NCBI GenBank assembly: GCA_021324825.1 | Contig: JAJPII010000005.1 | Span: 1-58,157, forward strand | DNA: 58,157 nucleotides | Source of the DNA: Spartobacteria bacterium | Lineage (GTDB): Bacteria > Verrucomicrobiota > Verrucomicrobiia > Chthoniobacterales > Chthoniobacteraceae | Reading direction: 5' to 3' | In this document: positions 35,357-43,348 of the stretch, in pieces | How the letters are laid out: each line of letters starts with the position of its first letter | Position numbering within the stretch: position 1 is the stretch's first letter | Program-made: the position numbers and the translations under genes | Notes under the pieces: generated by a model | The model's database searches: none | Told to the model about the DNA's origin: nothing | Seen by the model: only the letters and a program-made list of their open reading frames with translations

Positions 35357-36820
35357 CTACTTCCAACCGTTGGCGTCCAGCAATTGCCGAAAGTCGGGGT
35401 CTTCGGCGGAGAGGGGAGGGAGCCAGTCGCCCAGCCGCTCGCGCTTCCACCACGCGCCCTCCAGGTTGCCCAATGGCGCGAACCAGTAGTGGTACAACTC
35501 GGCGCGGATATAACGCGGCGGTTTTTGCGGGAACGGGTTTTTCGCCAGCAGACGGAGCGTCCCAGGGTCGTTGTGGAGCAGTTTCCAGATGAAGTGGAAC
35601 GTCCATGGGTATTGGTCGGGCGTGGACATGGCGGCGAACCATATCTGCCAGTCGAGCCGGGGTTGATACGGGCTGACGAAGCACGGATGCCGGAACGGGT
35701 CGCCGGGTTTGCAGGGGAACTCGTATTCCTTCCAGTGCTCCCGGTCGTCGGATCCTTCGAAGACGATCTCCCGGCGCTCTCTGCCGACGCTGCCAAATGC
35801 GCCGTACGTGTTGACCAGGTGCAGCGGGTCGAAGGAAGCGTTCATGAGTTGCGCGCCGGAGAGAAGGTTCATGGTCGGCGCGATGCTCAGCGCCGCGATG
35901 ACAACCGCGAGGCCGACGGCGATGTTTTCATGCAGCTTCGACGGCTCGGGGTCCGGCAGCCGTTGGGGAAAGAGCGAATCATCAAAGCAGGCGAGGATCG
36001 GCACGATGGTGAGGTAATTCAGGAACGACAGATTGCCGCTCAGGATCAGGACGACCTGGAAACTGGCGAGCAGCGCGCCCGCGATAGGGCGGGCTTTGCG
36101 CGGGCCGAAGGCAACCCACGGGACCACCAGTTCGATGAAGTGATTCCACAGCGCTTCGATCTTCAAAAACCAGTGCGGCGCGAAATGAAAATAAGGGCTG
36201 AGCGGGTTCGGTATCGGCTGCGTTTCATAGTGGTAGTACAGGCACGTCAAATCCCTCCAGCACGGGTCGCCGCGCAGTTTGATGAGGCCGGCGCCGAGCA
36301 TGATGCGAAAGGCGAGCCACCGAAAGAGCCGGATGACAACCGGGGGAGGAGGCGTTTTCGGAAACGGACGTCCATCGAGCAGCGGGCAAAGGAAGATCGC
36401 GAGGAAGCCCGTCTCCAGCAATTGAATCTCCCAGCCGTAGCCGTACCAATCCTGCCCGACGTGGACGAACGACATGTAGAGCATCCACAACGCCGCCATG
36501 AGCAGCGCATTCGCGCAACCCAGCAGCACCGCCAGCGAGAGCGCGGCTCCCGTCCACGCCATGACGACCAGCAGGCGATCCGAAAGGCCGAGCCAGAAGA
36601 AGCCCGGGAGTTCCAGGAAAGCGCCGAGCCGGGAACCCGCCTGCGCGCGGACCGCCTCCAGGAAAGTGTTCGCGGGCAGGAGGCCGTCCTGTCCGACAAG
36701 CGGGACGACTTGCAGGGCCAGCGAGAGGAACGCAAAGAAATAAACGAACCCGAGAAGCCTCAGGATCAGGAAGCGAGTATACTGGTAAGTCGGCTTGGAT
36801 CCTTCCATGCTGTGATCCAT
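35357..36820 (-). CDS. Lipase-maturation-factor family membrane protein
   Basis: A 487-residue polytopic membrane protein of the LMF1 family (animal LMF1 helps lipoprotein lipase fold in the ER). Diagnostic features are the N-terminal RFLILRLLGFVYFFAF, the WYGYGWEIQLLETGFLAIF segment, GLIKLRGDPCWRDL, YHYETQPIPNPLS and the C-terminal VNTYGAFGSVGRER. Bacterial members are common in Verrucomicrobia and some others and have no known substrate. Its start codon overlaps that of the divergent peptidase gene (CATG at 36818-36821); an in-frame ATG at 36808 is the alternative. It precedes lgt on the same strand with nine bases between. Confidence 0.9.
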   Translation of the reverse strand: MDHSMEGSKPTYQYTRFLILRLLGFVYFFAFLSLALQVVPLVGQDGLLPANTFLEAVRAQAGSRLGAFLELPGFFWLGLSDRLLVVMAWTGAALSLAVLLGCANALLMAALWMLYMSFVHVGQDWYGYGWEIQLLETGFLAIFLCPLLDGRPFPKTPPPPVVIRLFRWLAFRIMLGAGLIKLRGDPCWRDLTCLYYHYETQPIPNPLSPYFHFAPHWFLKIEALWNHFIELVVPWVAFGPRKARPIAGALLASFQVVLILSGNLSFLNYLTIVPILACFDDSLFPQRLPDPEPSKLHENIAVGLAVVIAALSIAPTMNLLSGAQLMNASFDPLHLVNTYGAFGSVGRERREIVFEGSDDREHWKEYEFPCKPGDPFRHPCFVSPYQPRLDWQIWFAAMSTPDQYPWTFHFIWKLLHNDPGTLRLLAKNPFPQKPPRYIRAELYHYWFAPLGNLEGAWWKRERLGDWLPPLSAEDPDFRQLLDANGWK

Positions 36821-38903
36821 GAATTCGGCGCTCGTCTTTCTTATACTCGTACAGCAAATCGATACGCCAAAACATCCCGTTACGGAAACGTATCACGGCG
36901 TCGAAGTGCGCGACGACTACCAGTGGCTGGAGAAGACAAAAAGCCCGGAGGTGAAGCAATGGGTGGAAGAGGAAAACAGCGCCACGCGCGCTTTTCTCGA
37001 CAAGCTGCCGGGGCGTGCGGCGATTGAGGAGCGGTTGACAAAGTTATACAAGGATTCCTCGCCAGTTTACGGCGGCCTCGTTTCCAGGCAAGGCCTTCTC
37101 TTTGCCCTGAAATTCCAGCCGCCGAAGCAGCAGCCGCTGCTCGTCACCTTGCAATCGGCCGACGCGCCGACGGGCGAGAAAGTCGTCCTCGATCCCAACC
37201 TTCTCGACCCCACGGGCGCGACCGCCATCGACTGGTTCGCCCCCTCGCTCGACGGGAAATATGTGGCCGTCTCGCTCTCCCGCGGAGGCGGCGAAGAGGG
37301 GACTCTGCGCATCTATAAGACGGCTGACGGCACGGCGCTTCCCGATTCGATAGCTCGGGTGCAGTATCCCACCGCCGGCGGCGGCGCCGCCTGGAGCGCG
37401 GAGGGCGTTTACTACACGCGTTTCCCGAGGAAGGGCGAGCGCCCGGACGCCGACCTGAACTTCTACCAGCAGGTCTTCTTTCACAAGCCGGGTTCGCCCG
37501 AGAGCGAGGATGTCTATTCGCTCGGGAAAGACTTTCCCCGCATCGCGGAGATAAAGCTGGCCGCCTCCCGGGACGGGCGCTTCATCCTGGCGACAGTCGC
37601 GAACGGCGACGGCGGAGACTACGCGCATTACATCCTGGATGTTTCCGCGAAGAATTTTGAATGGCGGCGGATCACGCATTTCGAGGATGGCGTCAAAGAG
37701 ATCGCCATCGGCTGGGATAACGCGCTGTACCTTCTCTCCCGCGACAAGGCGCCCCGCGGGAAAATCCTTCGCATTCCGCCGGGGTCAGCCGCTCTCGGCG
37801 ACGCAAAGACCATCGTTCCGGAGAGCGACGCCGTCATCGAAAGCGTGGCGCCGTCCGAACGCTATCTTTATGTCCGCGACCTCGTGGGCGGTCCCAACAG
37901 GCTGCGGCGTTTCGGGCTGGAGGGCGGCGGCGAAACCATCCTCGCGACTCCGCCCATCTCCGCCGTGCAGCAGGTCTTGCCGCTCGATGACGGACGCGTG
38001 CTCGTTCGCAATGCGACCTACCTCCAGCCGTACGCGTGGTTCACCTACGATCCCGGCTCGGGCGATTCCAGGAAGACCGCGCTCGTCGGAACGTCGCCCG
38101 TCAACTTCGACGACTGCGAAGTGGTGCGCGAGTTCGCCCTCTCCCGCGACGGAACAAAAGTCCCGGTAAACATCGTGCGCCGCAAGGATTGCAAGCTGGA
38201 TGGGAGCAACCCCGCCCTCCTCTACGGCTACGGCGGCTACGGCATAAGCTTGTCGCCCTCCTTTGACGCCACGCGGCGGCTCTGGATGGACCGCGGCGGC
38301 GTCTACGCGATAGCGAACATCCGGGGCGGCGGCGAATACGGCGAGGAATGGCACAAGGCCGGCAACCTTGTTAAGAAGCAAAACGTCTTCGACGACCTCA
38401 CGGCCTGCGCGCAGCATCTCATCGACGCGGGTTACACCCGTCCCGCGAAGCTCGCCATCCAGGGCGGCAGCAACGGCGGCCTCCTCATGGGAGCGATTCT
38501 CACGCAGCATCCCGGCCTTGTCCGGGCCGTGGTTTCCTCGGTCGGCATCTACGATTCGCTCCGCTCCGAGCTTGAGCCGAACGGCGCCTTCAACGTCACC
38601 GAGTTTGGCACGGTGAAAGACCCGGCGCAGTTCAAGGCGCTCCATGCATATTCGCCCTATCACCACGTGACGGACGGGACGAAATACCCCGCCATCCTTC
38701 TCCTGACCGGCGCAAACGACGGGCGCGTCGCCCCGCACAATTCCTACAAGATGGCCGCCCGGTTGCAGGCCGCCACGGCGTCCGGGCTGCCGGTGCTGCT
38801 GCGCGTCAGCACGCACTCGGGGCACGGCGTCGGCACTGCGCTCGGCGAACGCATCGCGCAGCAGGCGGACGTGTTCGCCTTTCTTTTCGAAGAGTTGAAA
38901 TAG
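36819..38903 (+). CDS. Prolyl oligopeptidase (S9A family)
   Basis: A 694-residue serine peptidase that cleaves short peptides after proline. The N-terminal beta-propeller (about residues 60-410) begins after DDYQWLE. The C-terminal alpha/beta-hydrolase domain has the nucleophile Ser551 in GGSNGG, the acid in TGANDGRVAP and His in THSGHGVG. The family stretch GGGEYGEEWHKAG is present. The hydrophobic N-terminus (SALVFLILVQQ) is short for a signal peptide, so location is uncertain. The start overlaps the divergent membrane protein start, leaving no separate promoter region upstream. Confidence 0.95.
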   Translation: MNSALVFLILVQQIDTPKHPVTETYHGVEVRDDYQWLEKTKSPEVKQWVEEENSATRAFLDKLPGRAAIEERLTKLYKDSSPVYGGLVSRQGLLFALKFQPPKQQPLLVTLQSADAPTGEKVVLDPNLLDPTGATAIDWFAPSLDGKYVAVSLSRGGGEEGTLRIYKTADGTALPDSIARVQYPTAGGGAAWSAEGVYYTRFPRKGERPDADLNFYQQVFFHKPGSPESEDVYSLGKDFPRIAEIKLAASRDGRFILATVANGDGGDYAHYILDVSAKNFEWRRITHFEDGVKEIAIGWDNALYLLSRDKAPRGKILRIPPGSAALGDAKTIVPESDAVIESVAPSERYLYVRDLVGGPNRLRRFGLEGGGETILATPPISAVQQVLPLDDGRVLVRNATYLQPYAWFTYDPGSGDSRKTALVGTSPVNFDDCEVVREFALSRDGTKVPVNIVRRKDCKLDGSNPALLYGYGGYGISLSPSFDATRRLWMDRGGVYAIANIRGGGEYGEEWHKAGNLVKKQNVFDDLTACAQHLIDAGYTRPAKLAIQGGSNGGLLMGAILTQHPGLVRAVVSSVGIYDSLRSELEPNGAFNVTEFGTVKDPAQFKALHAYSPYHHVTDGTKYPAILLLTGANDGRVAPHNSYKMAARLQAATASGLPVLLRVSTHSGHGVGTALGERIAQQADVFAFLFEELK

Positions 38904-38996
38904 TGAAACGCTCTTTTTTAACTTGTGTTACAACCGGGGATAAGATAATCTCTTATATCGAACCGGGGGCTTCGCCCGGTCGTAGTTCTCTCCCAT

Positions 38997-39164
38997 ATGA
39001 CGAAATACACAGCATTCCGCTGCCCCGAAGAATTGCTTTCCAAGGCCAAGATGAAAGCGCAAAAGGATCGCCGATCACTCAGCAACTACCTCATAACGCT
39101 CATCGAAAAGGACGTAACCGCCGAGCACTCGCGCGGGAACGGCCTTGCGCGCCTGAAGAAGTAG
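38997..39164 (+). CDS. Small ribbon-helix-helix (Arc/CopG-like) DNA-binding protein
   Basis: A 55-residue open frame, MTKYTAFRCPEELLSKAKMKA... then RRSLSNYLITLIEKD. The strand-helix-helix spacing and the SLSNYLITLIEKD helix fit Arc/CopG-type ribbon-helix-helix proteins, often antitoxins or regulators. No toxin gene follows; panC starts five bases after the stop, so the protein may share its transcript. TAGTTC at 38983-38988 lies 8 bases before the ATG and resembles the leuB -10. The first residues YTAFRCPEELL would form the DNA-contacting strand. Confidence 0.65.
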   Translation: MTKYTAFRCPEELLSKAKMKAQKDRRSLSNYLITLIEKDVTAEHSRGNGLARLKK

Positions 39165-39168
39165 CCCG

Positions 39169-40020
39169 TTGAAAACCATCCGGCGGCCTCTGGACGCATC
39201 CAGATTGTGCCGCAATCTGGCGGGGGGGAGACGCCTCGTGCTCGTCCCCACGATGGGCGCCTTGCACGAGGGCCATCTCACTTTGATCGACCGCGCCCGG
39301 AAAGCCGCGGGTTCGTCGGGAGTCGTGGCCGTCAGCATTTTCGTCAATCCCACGCAGTTCGGGCCGGGCGAGGATTTCGCCAGCTATCCCCGGCCTTTCG
39401 ACGCCGACGCCAGGCTCTGCCGCAAACGCGGGGTCGACCTGCTTTTCCATCCGACGCCGCAGGAGATGTATCCCGGCGGATTTTCGACCGCCGTCCGCGA
39501 AACGGCGCTTTCGCCCCTGTTGTGCGGCGCGTCGCGGCCCGGGCATTTCGAGGGTGTTTGCACGGTGGTCGCGAAGCTGTTTAACATCCTGGCGCCGCAA
39601 GCCGCGGTTTTTGGGATGAAAGATTTCCAGCAGCTTGCCATCATCCGCCGCATGACGCGCGACTTGAATCTTCCCGTCGAGATCATCGCCGCGGAAACCG
39701 TCCGCGAACCGGACGGGCTGGCCCTCAGTTCGCGGAACCGGCGCCTCACGCCCGAGGAGCGCGGGCAGGCGCCCGTCCTCCGCGACGCCCTCCTGCGGGC
39801 CGCCGCGCTTGCAAGGGGGGGGGAGAACGGCGCGCGCTTCCTCAGGAATCGGATCACGCGCGCGATTTCCGAGGCGCCGCTGGCAAGGATCGACTATGTG
39901 GAGATCGTGGACCCGCATACTCTCCAGCCCGTTTCCCGCGCGGATAAGGCGTGCCTTTTCGCCGCCGCCGTTTTTTTCGGACGCACGCGGCTCATCGACA
40001 ACCTCCTCCTCGACGCATGA
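39169..40020 (+). CDS. panC: Pantoate-beta-alanine ligase
   Basis: It joins pantoate and beta-alanine with ATP to give pantothenate. The 283-residue Rossmann-fold enzyme shows VPTMGALHEGHLTLI (the HIGH-like ATP motif), SIFVNPTQFGPGEDF, GHFEGVCTVVAKLFN, FGMKDFQQL, and the KMSKS-like LSSRNRRLTPEER. The start is TTG at 39169, five bases after the small ribbon-helix-helix gene. It overlaps nadB by four bases (ATGA). PanB is encoded at 25280. Confidence 0.95.
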   Translation: MKTIRRPLDASRLCRNLAGGRRLVLVPTMGALHEGHLTLIDRARKAAGSSGVVAVSIFVNPTQFGPGEDFASYPRPFDADARLCRKRGVDLLFHPTPQEMYPGGFSTAVRETALSPLLCGASRPGHFEGVCTVVAKLFNILAPQAAVFGMKDFQQLAIIRRMTRDLNLPVEIIAAETVREPDGLALSSRNRRLTPEERGQAPVLRDALLRAAALARGGENGARFLRNRITRAISEAPLARIDYVEIVDPHTLQPVSRADKACLFAAAVFFGRTRLIDNLLLDA

Positions 40021-41609
40021 AAGAATATGACTTTGTGGTTCTCGGCAGCGGCGTGGCGGGGCTGACCTTCGCGCGGAAGGCGGCGGCCCACGGAAGTGTC
40101 GCCATTATCACCAAGCGCAACGGGGCGGACGCCAACACCTTCTACGCGCAGGGCGGCGTCGCGTGCGTCACCAGCGTTGAGGATTCGTTCGATCTGCACG
40201 TCCAGGACACGCTCACCGCCGGCGACGGGCTGTGCGACCCGGCGGTCGTGCGGGCCATCGTCACCGACGGCCCGGCCAGGATCCGCGAATTGGTGGAACT
40301 GGGCGTCCCGTTCGACGAGCGCGAGATCGAGCACGGCATGAAGGAACTCGACCTCGGCAGGGAAGGTGGGCATTCCAAACGGCGCGTCCTCCATTCGCGC
40401 GACACGACGGGGCGGGAGATCGAGGAATCCCTGCTGCGGGCCGTGCGGACGCACCCGAACATCGAGATGCTGGAGAATCACATGGCCGTGGACATCATCA
40501 CCGCAGGCAAGCTCGGGTACGTCACCGAGGATCGCTGCCTGGGCGTCTATGTCCTCGATGAAGCCAGCGGCGCCGTCCTCACCATCCGCGCCGGGCGCCT
40601 CATCCTCGCGACGGGCGGCTGCGGCAAGGTGTATCTCTACTCGACCAACCCGGCGATCGCCACGGGCGACGGCGTCGCGATGGCGTGGAGGGCGGGCGCC
40701 CGCATCGCGAACATGGAGTTCATCCAGTTCCACCCGACGTGCCTTTACCATCCGGACGCCCGCTCCTTCCTCATCTCGGAAGCCGTGCGCGGGGAAGGCG
40801 CGCTGCTCATGGACGCCCGGGGCAGGCGCTTCATGCAGAAATATCATCCGTTGCTGGAACTCGCGCCGCGCGACGTCGTCGCCCGCGCCATCGACGCCGA
40901 GATCAAGCGGACGGGGGAAAAGTGCGTCTTCCTCGACATCACGGCAAAGCCGGCCGGCTTCGTCCGCGAACGCTTCCCGAATATTTACGAGACCTGCCTG
41001 CGGTACGGCATCGACATCACGAAACAGCCCATCCCCGTCGTGCCCGCGGCGCATTACCAGTGCGGCGGCGTGCTGACGGATCTCAGCGCGGCCTCCAGCC
41101 TGCGGGGATTGTACGCCATCGGCGAAGTCGCCTGCACGGGGCTGCACGGCGCGAACCGGCTCGCGAGCAATTCCCTGCTCGAGGCGATGGTCATGGCGCA
41201 CCGCGCTTACGAAGCCATCATCCCCAAGGGGCCGGCCAGGGGCGAAAAAGTGGAACTGCCCGAGTGGAAGAGCGGCGACGTCCAGGACGTGGACGAACTC
41301 GTCGTCGTCTACCACAACTGGGACGAAATCCGGCGCCTGATGTGGGACTACGTCGGCATCGTCCGCACCGACAAGCGCCTCCAGCGCGCCAGCGCCCGCC
41401 TTCGAAATCTGCGCGCCGAAGTGCAGGAGTTCTACTGGAACTTCAAGGTCACCACCGACCTGCTGGAACTGCGAAACCTCGTCACCGTCGCCGCCCTCAT
41501 CGTCGATTCCGCGCTTTCGCGCAAGGAGAGCCGCGGGCTGCATTACACTCTCGACCATCTTGCGAAAGAGGACAAATATGCCCGCGACACCGTCCTGTCG
41601 GCGGGCTGA
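40017..41609 (+). CDS. nadB: L-aspartate oxidase
   Basis: An FAD enzyme that oxidises aspartate to iminoaspartate, the first step of de novo NAD synthesis. The 530 residues are normal. FAD binding begins VVLGSGVAGLTFA. Substrate and flavin motifs include NTFYAQGGVA, GREGGHSKRRVLH, LATGGCGKVY, EFIQFHPT, and the C-terminal GLYAIGEVACTGLHGANRLASNSLLE. It is coupled to panC by an ATGA overlap, so two cofactor pathways share a transcript. NadA and nadC are not in the window. Confidence 0.96.
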   Translation: MKEYDFVVLGSGVAGLTFARKAAAHGSVAIITKRNGADANTFYAQGGVACVTSVEDSFDLHVQDTLTAGDGLCDPAVVRAIVTDGPARIRELVELGVPFDEREIEHGMKELDLGREGGHSKRRVLHSRDTTGREIEESLLRAVRTHPNIEMLENHMAVDIITAGKLGYVTEDRCLGVYVLDEASGAVLTIRAGRLILATGGCGKVYLYSTNPAIATGDGVAMAWRAGARIANMEFIQFHPTCLYHPDARSFLISEAVRGEGALLMDARGRRFMQKYHPLLELAPRDVVARAIDAEIKRTGEKCVFLDITAKPAGFVRERFPNIYETCLRYGIDITKQPIPVVPAAHYQCGGVLTDLSAASSLRGLYAIGEVACTGLHGANRLASNSLLEAMVMAHRAYEAIIPKGPARGEKVELPEWKSGDVQDVDELVVVYHNWDEIRRLMWDYVGIVRTDKRLQRASARLRNLRAEVQEFYWNFKVTTDLLELRNLVTVAALIVDSALSRKESRGLHYTLDHLAKEDKYARDTVLSAG

Positions 41610-41668
41610 TGGCCCAGAAAACGCTTTACGGTAGCGGTGGCATAACTTATAGGCGAATGGGACTTTCC

Positions 41669-42505
41669 ATGAAAACGCGTATCCTCCCAGCGTGGACTGC
41701 TCTGCTCTGCTCGGCGGCGTGCGCCCTCGCCCAATCGCCGTACCAGAGCAGTTCCGACTTCGCCCGGTACGCCATGAAGCTCCGGGAGAACGCGCTGCTG
41801 CGCATCGAGCCGCAGGTCGTCGTCCCCACCACGGGGCGGCCCTGGTTCTTCGGCGGGCCGCGCTACCAGTGGAAGACCAACATCGTCACCACCGTCTTCT
41901 GGGTGGGCGAGCGGCCCACCGCGAACAACCCCACGCCGAACCGCGCCAGCTCCTGGGACCCCGACTGGGAGGGGAGCTACGGCGGCTTCGACAACCCCGA
42001 ACCCTCCCAGCGGCGCAACTTCATCCCCGTCAATTTTCTCCCGCGCCAGAATCCTTTTTATTTCGCCCTGCCGTTCAACGATGTCATCCAGGGGTCGACC
42101 AAGCCCGAATGCTTCCAGGTCATCCCGTGGATAAGGGAGGTCTTCGAAAAACCGGGCAAATCCGTCTGCCGCGACCGGTGGATCGCGATCCGCCACGGCA
42201 ACCGCGTCGCCTACGCGCAATGGGAGGACTGCGGCCCCTTCCGCACCGACCATTGGCAATACGTCTTCGGCCCGGAAAAACCGAGGCCGAACCTGAACGG
42301 CGGCGCGGGCCTCGACGTTTCGCCCGCCGTGCGCGATTATCTCGCCATGGCGCCCACCGACATCACCGACTGGCGCTTCGTGGAGTTCCGCGAAGTGCCG
42401 CAAGGCCCGTGGTCGCAATTCGGCGACAACAACGACTTCGTCCTGAACCGCCGCCGCGGAAGCATGGCGAGCAAACAATCCGTACCTACCGTCGTAACGA
42501 AATAA
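41669..42505 (+). CDS. Exported hypothetical protein, possible double-psi beta-barrel
   Basis: A 278-residue protein starting with a signal peptide (MKTRILPAWTALLCSAACALA); an in-frame ATG at 41657 is an alternative. The middle has VFWVGERPTANNPTPN. The C-terminal half reads AYAQWEDCGPF, then GAGLDVSPAVRDYL and DWRFVEFREVPQGPWS. The Cys and Asp arrangement (EDCGP and LDVSPA) resembles double-psi beta-barrel domains of the RlpA/expansin type, but this is only a pattern match. I recall similar proteins from Verrucomicrobia without known function. It precedes yceI by two bases. Confidence 0.75.
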   Translation: MKTRILPAWTALLCSAACALAQSPYQSSSDFARYAMKLRENALLRIEPQVVVPTTGRPWFFGGPRYQWKTNIVTTVFWVGERPTANNPTPNRASSWDPDWEGSYGGFDNPEPSQRRNFIPVNFLPRQNPFYFALPFNDVIQGSTKPECFQVIPWIREVFEKPGKSVCRDRWIAIRHGNRVAYAQWEDCGPFRTDHWQYVFGPEKPRPNLNGGAGLDVSPAVRDYLAMAPTDITDWRFVEFREVPQGPWSQFGDNNDFVLNRRRGSMASKQSVPTVVTK

Positions 42506-42507
42506 CC

Positions 42508-43107
42508 ATGAAAACAACGTTTAAATCCTGTCTGCTGTCCGGCGCCATCCTCTTCCTCGCGAACGCGGGGAACGCCGCCGAAACCACCCTGGCGATCGAT
42601 CCCGTGCACTCCACGCTCGGCTTCAAAGTCCGGCATCTCTTCTCCAACGTGGAAGGGCATTTCACCAAATTCAGCGGAACCGTGCGGGTCGATCCCGATA
42701 ACCCGGAGAACTCTTCGGTCGCTTGCACCATCCAGACCGCCAGCGTCGACACCGGCGTGGAGAAACGGGACAGCCATCTGCGCACGCCCGACTTCTTCGA
42801 CGCCGCGAAATTCCCGACCATGACCTTCAAGAGCACGAAGGTCACCAAGCTCGGCCCGGACACCGCGGACGTCGCGGGCGACTTCACCCTGCACGGCGTG
42901 ACGAAGCAAATCGTCCTTCACGTCAAATTCCTCGGGAAAGGGAAGGGGATGACGGGCGGCCTGACGACCGGCTGGGAAGCGACCACCGCGATCAAGCGTT
43001 CGGAGTACGGACTGACGTGGAACAAAGTCATCGAAGGCGCCTCCGTCGTGGCAGACGACGTGGACATCGACCTGCAGGTCGCCGCCGACGAGCCGCCGAA
43101 GAAGTAG
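42508..43107 (+). CDS. YceI-family periplasmic lipid-binding-like protein
   Basis: A 199-residue exported protein with a signal peptide (LLSGAILFLANAGNA) and a YceI lipocalin-like fold. Diagnostic pieces are AIDPVHSTLGFKVRHLFSNVEGHF, TPDFFDAAKFPTMTFKSTKV and GDFTLHGVTKQIVLHVKF. Relatives bind polyprenoid chains such as octaprenyl compounds in the periplasm. It is two bases downstream of the putative double-psi barrel gene, so they are likely co-transcribed. Confidence 0.92.
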   Translation: MKTTFKSCLLSGAILFLANAGNAAETTLAIDPVHSTLGFKVRHLFSNVEGHFTKFSGTVRVDPDNPENSSVACTIQTASVDTGVEKRDSHLRTPDFFDAAKFPTMTFKSTKVTKLGPDTADVAGDFTLHGVTKQIVLHVKFLGKGKGMTGGLTTGWEATTAIKRSEYGLTWNKVIEGASVVADDVDIDLQVAADEPPKK

Positions 43108-43167
43108 CGGAGGATACGCCACTTGGCGAAACGCCGGAGTTGTGTGAATAACGGGGGACAGCCGCCG

Positions 43168-43348
43168 ATGAAACTTCTTAACGAGCCCGAGTTGGTTACC
43201 CGCAAAGGATGCCCGGCGGCTGAGGGAGCGCCGCAAAAAGCCGATGGCCTTCCGGACATTGGAAGCATTTCTCGCGAAGCGCGCGGGACCGGCTGAGTCG
43301 TGCGCGTTCTTCGAGTGCGTCACTGGCGCGAAGTTTACCGCTGATCTT
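43168..43348 (+). pseudogene. Possible remnant of an HTH_17/excisionase-like gene, frameshifted and joined to tldD
   Basis: An ATG at 43168 opens MKLLNEPELVTRKG, which looks like the beginning of a small MerR/excisionase-type helix-turn-helix protein (ELVTRKxAARRL pattern). After about 14 codons the plausible continuation shifts frame: DARRLRERRKKPMAFRTLEAF and then LAKRAGPAESCAFF, ending near TGAKFTADLV. That second frame runs directly into tldD. Reading both frames together gives a protein of about 60 residues, so I see a decayed gene with a one-base change near 43207. This is pattern reading and remains tentative. Confidence 0.35.
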
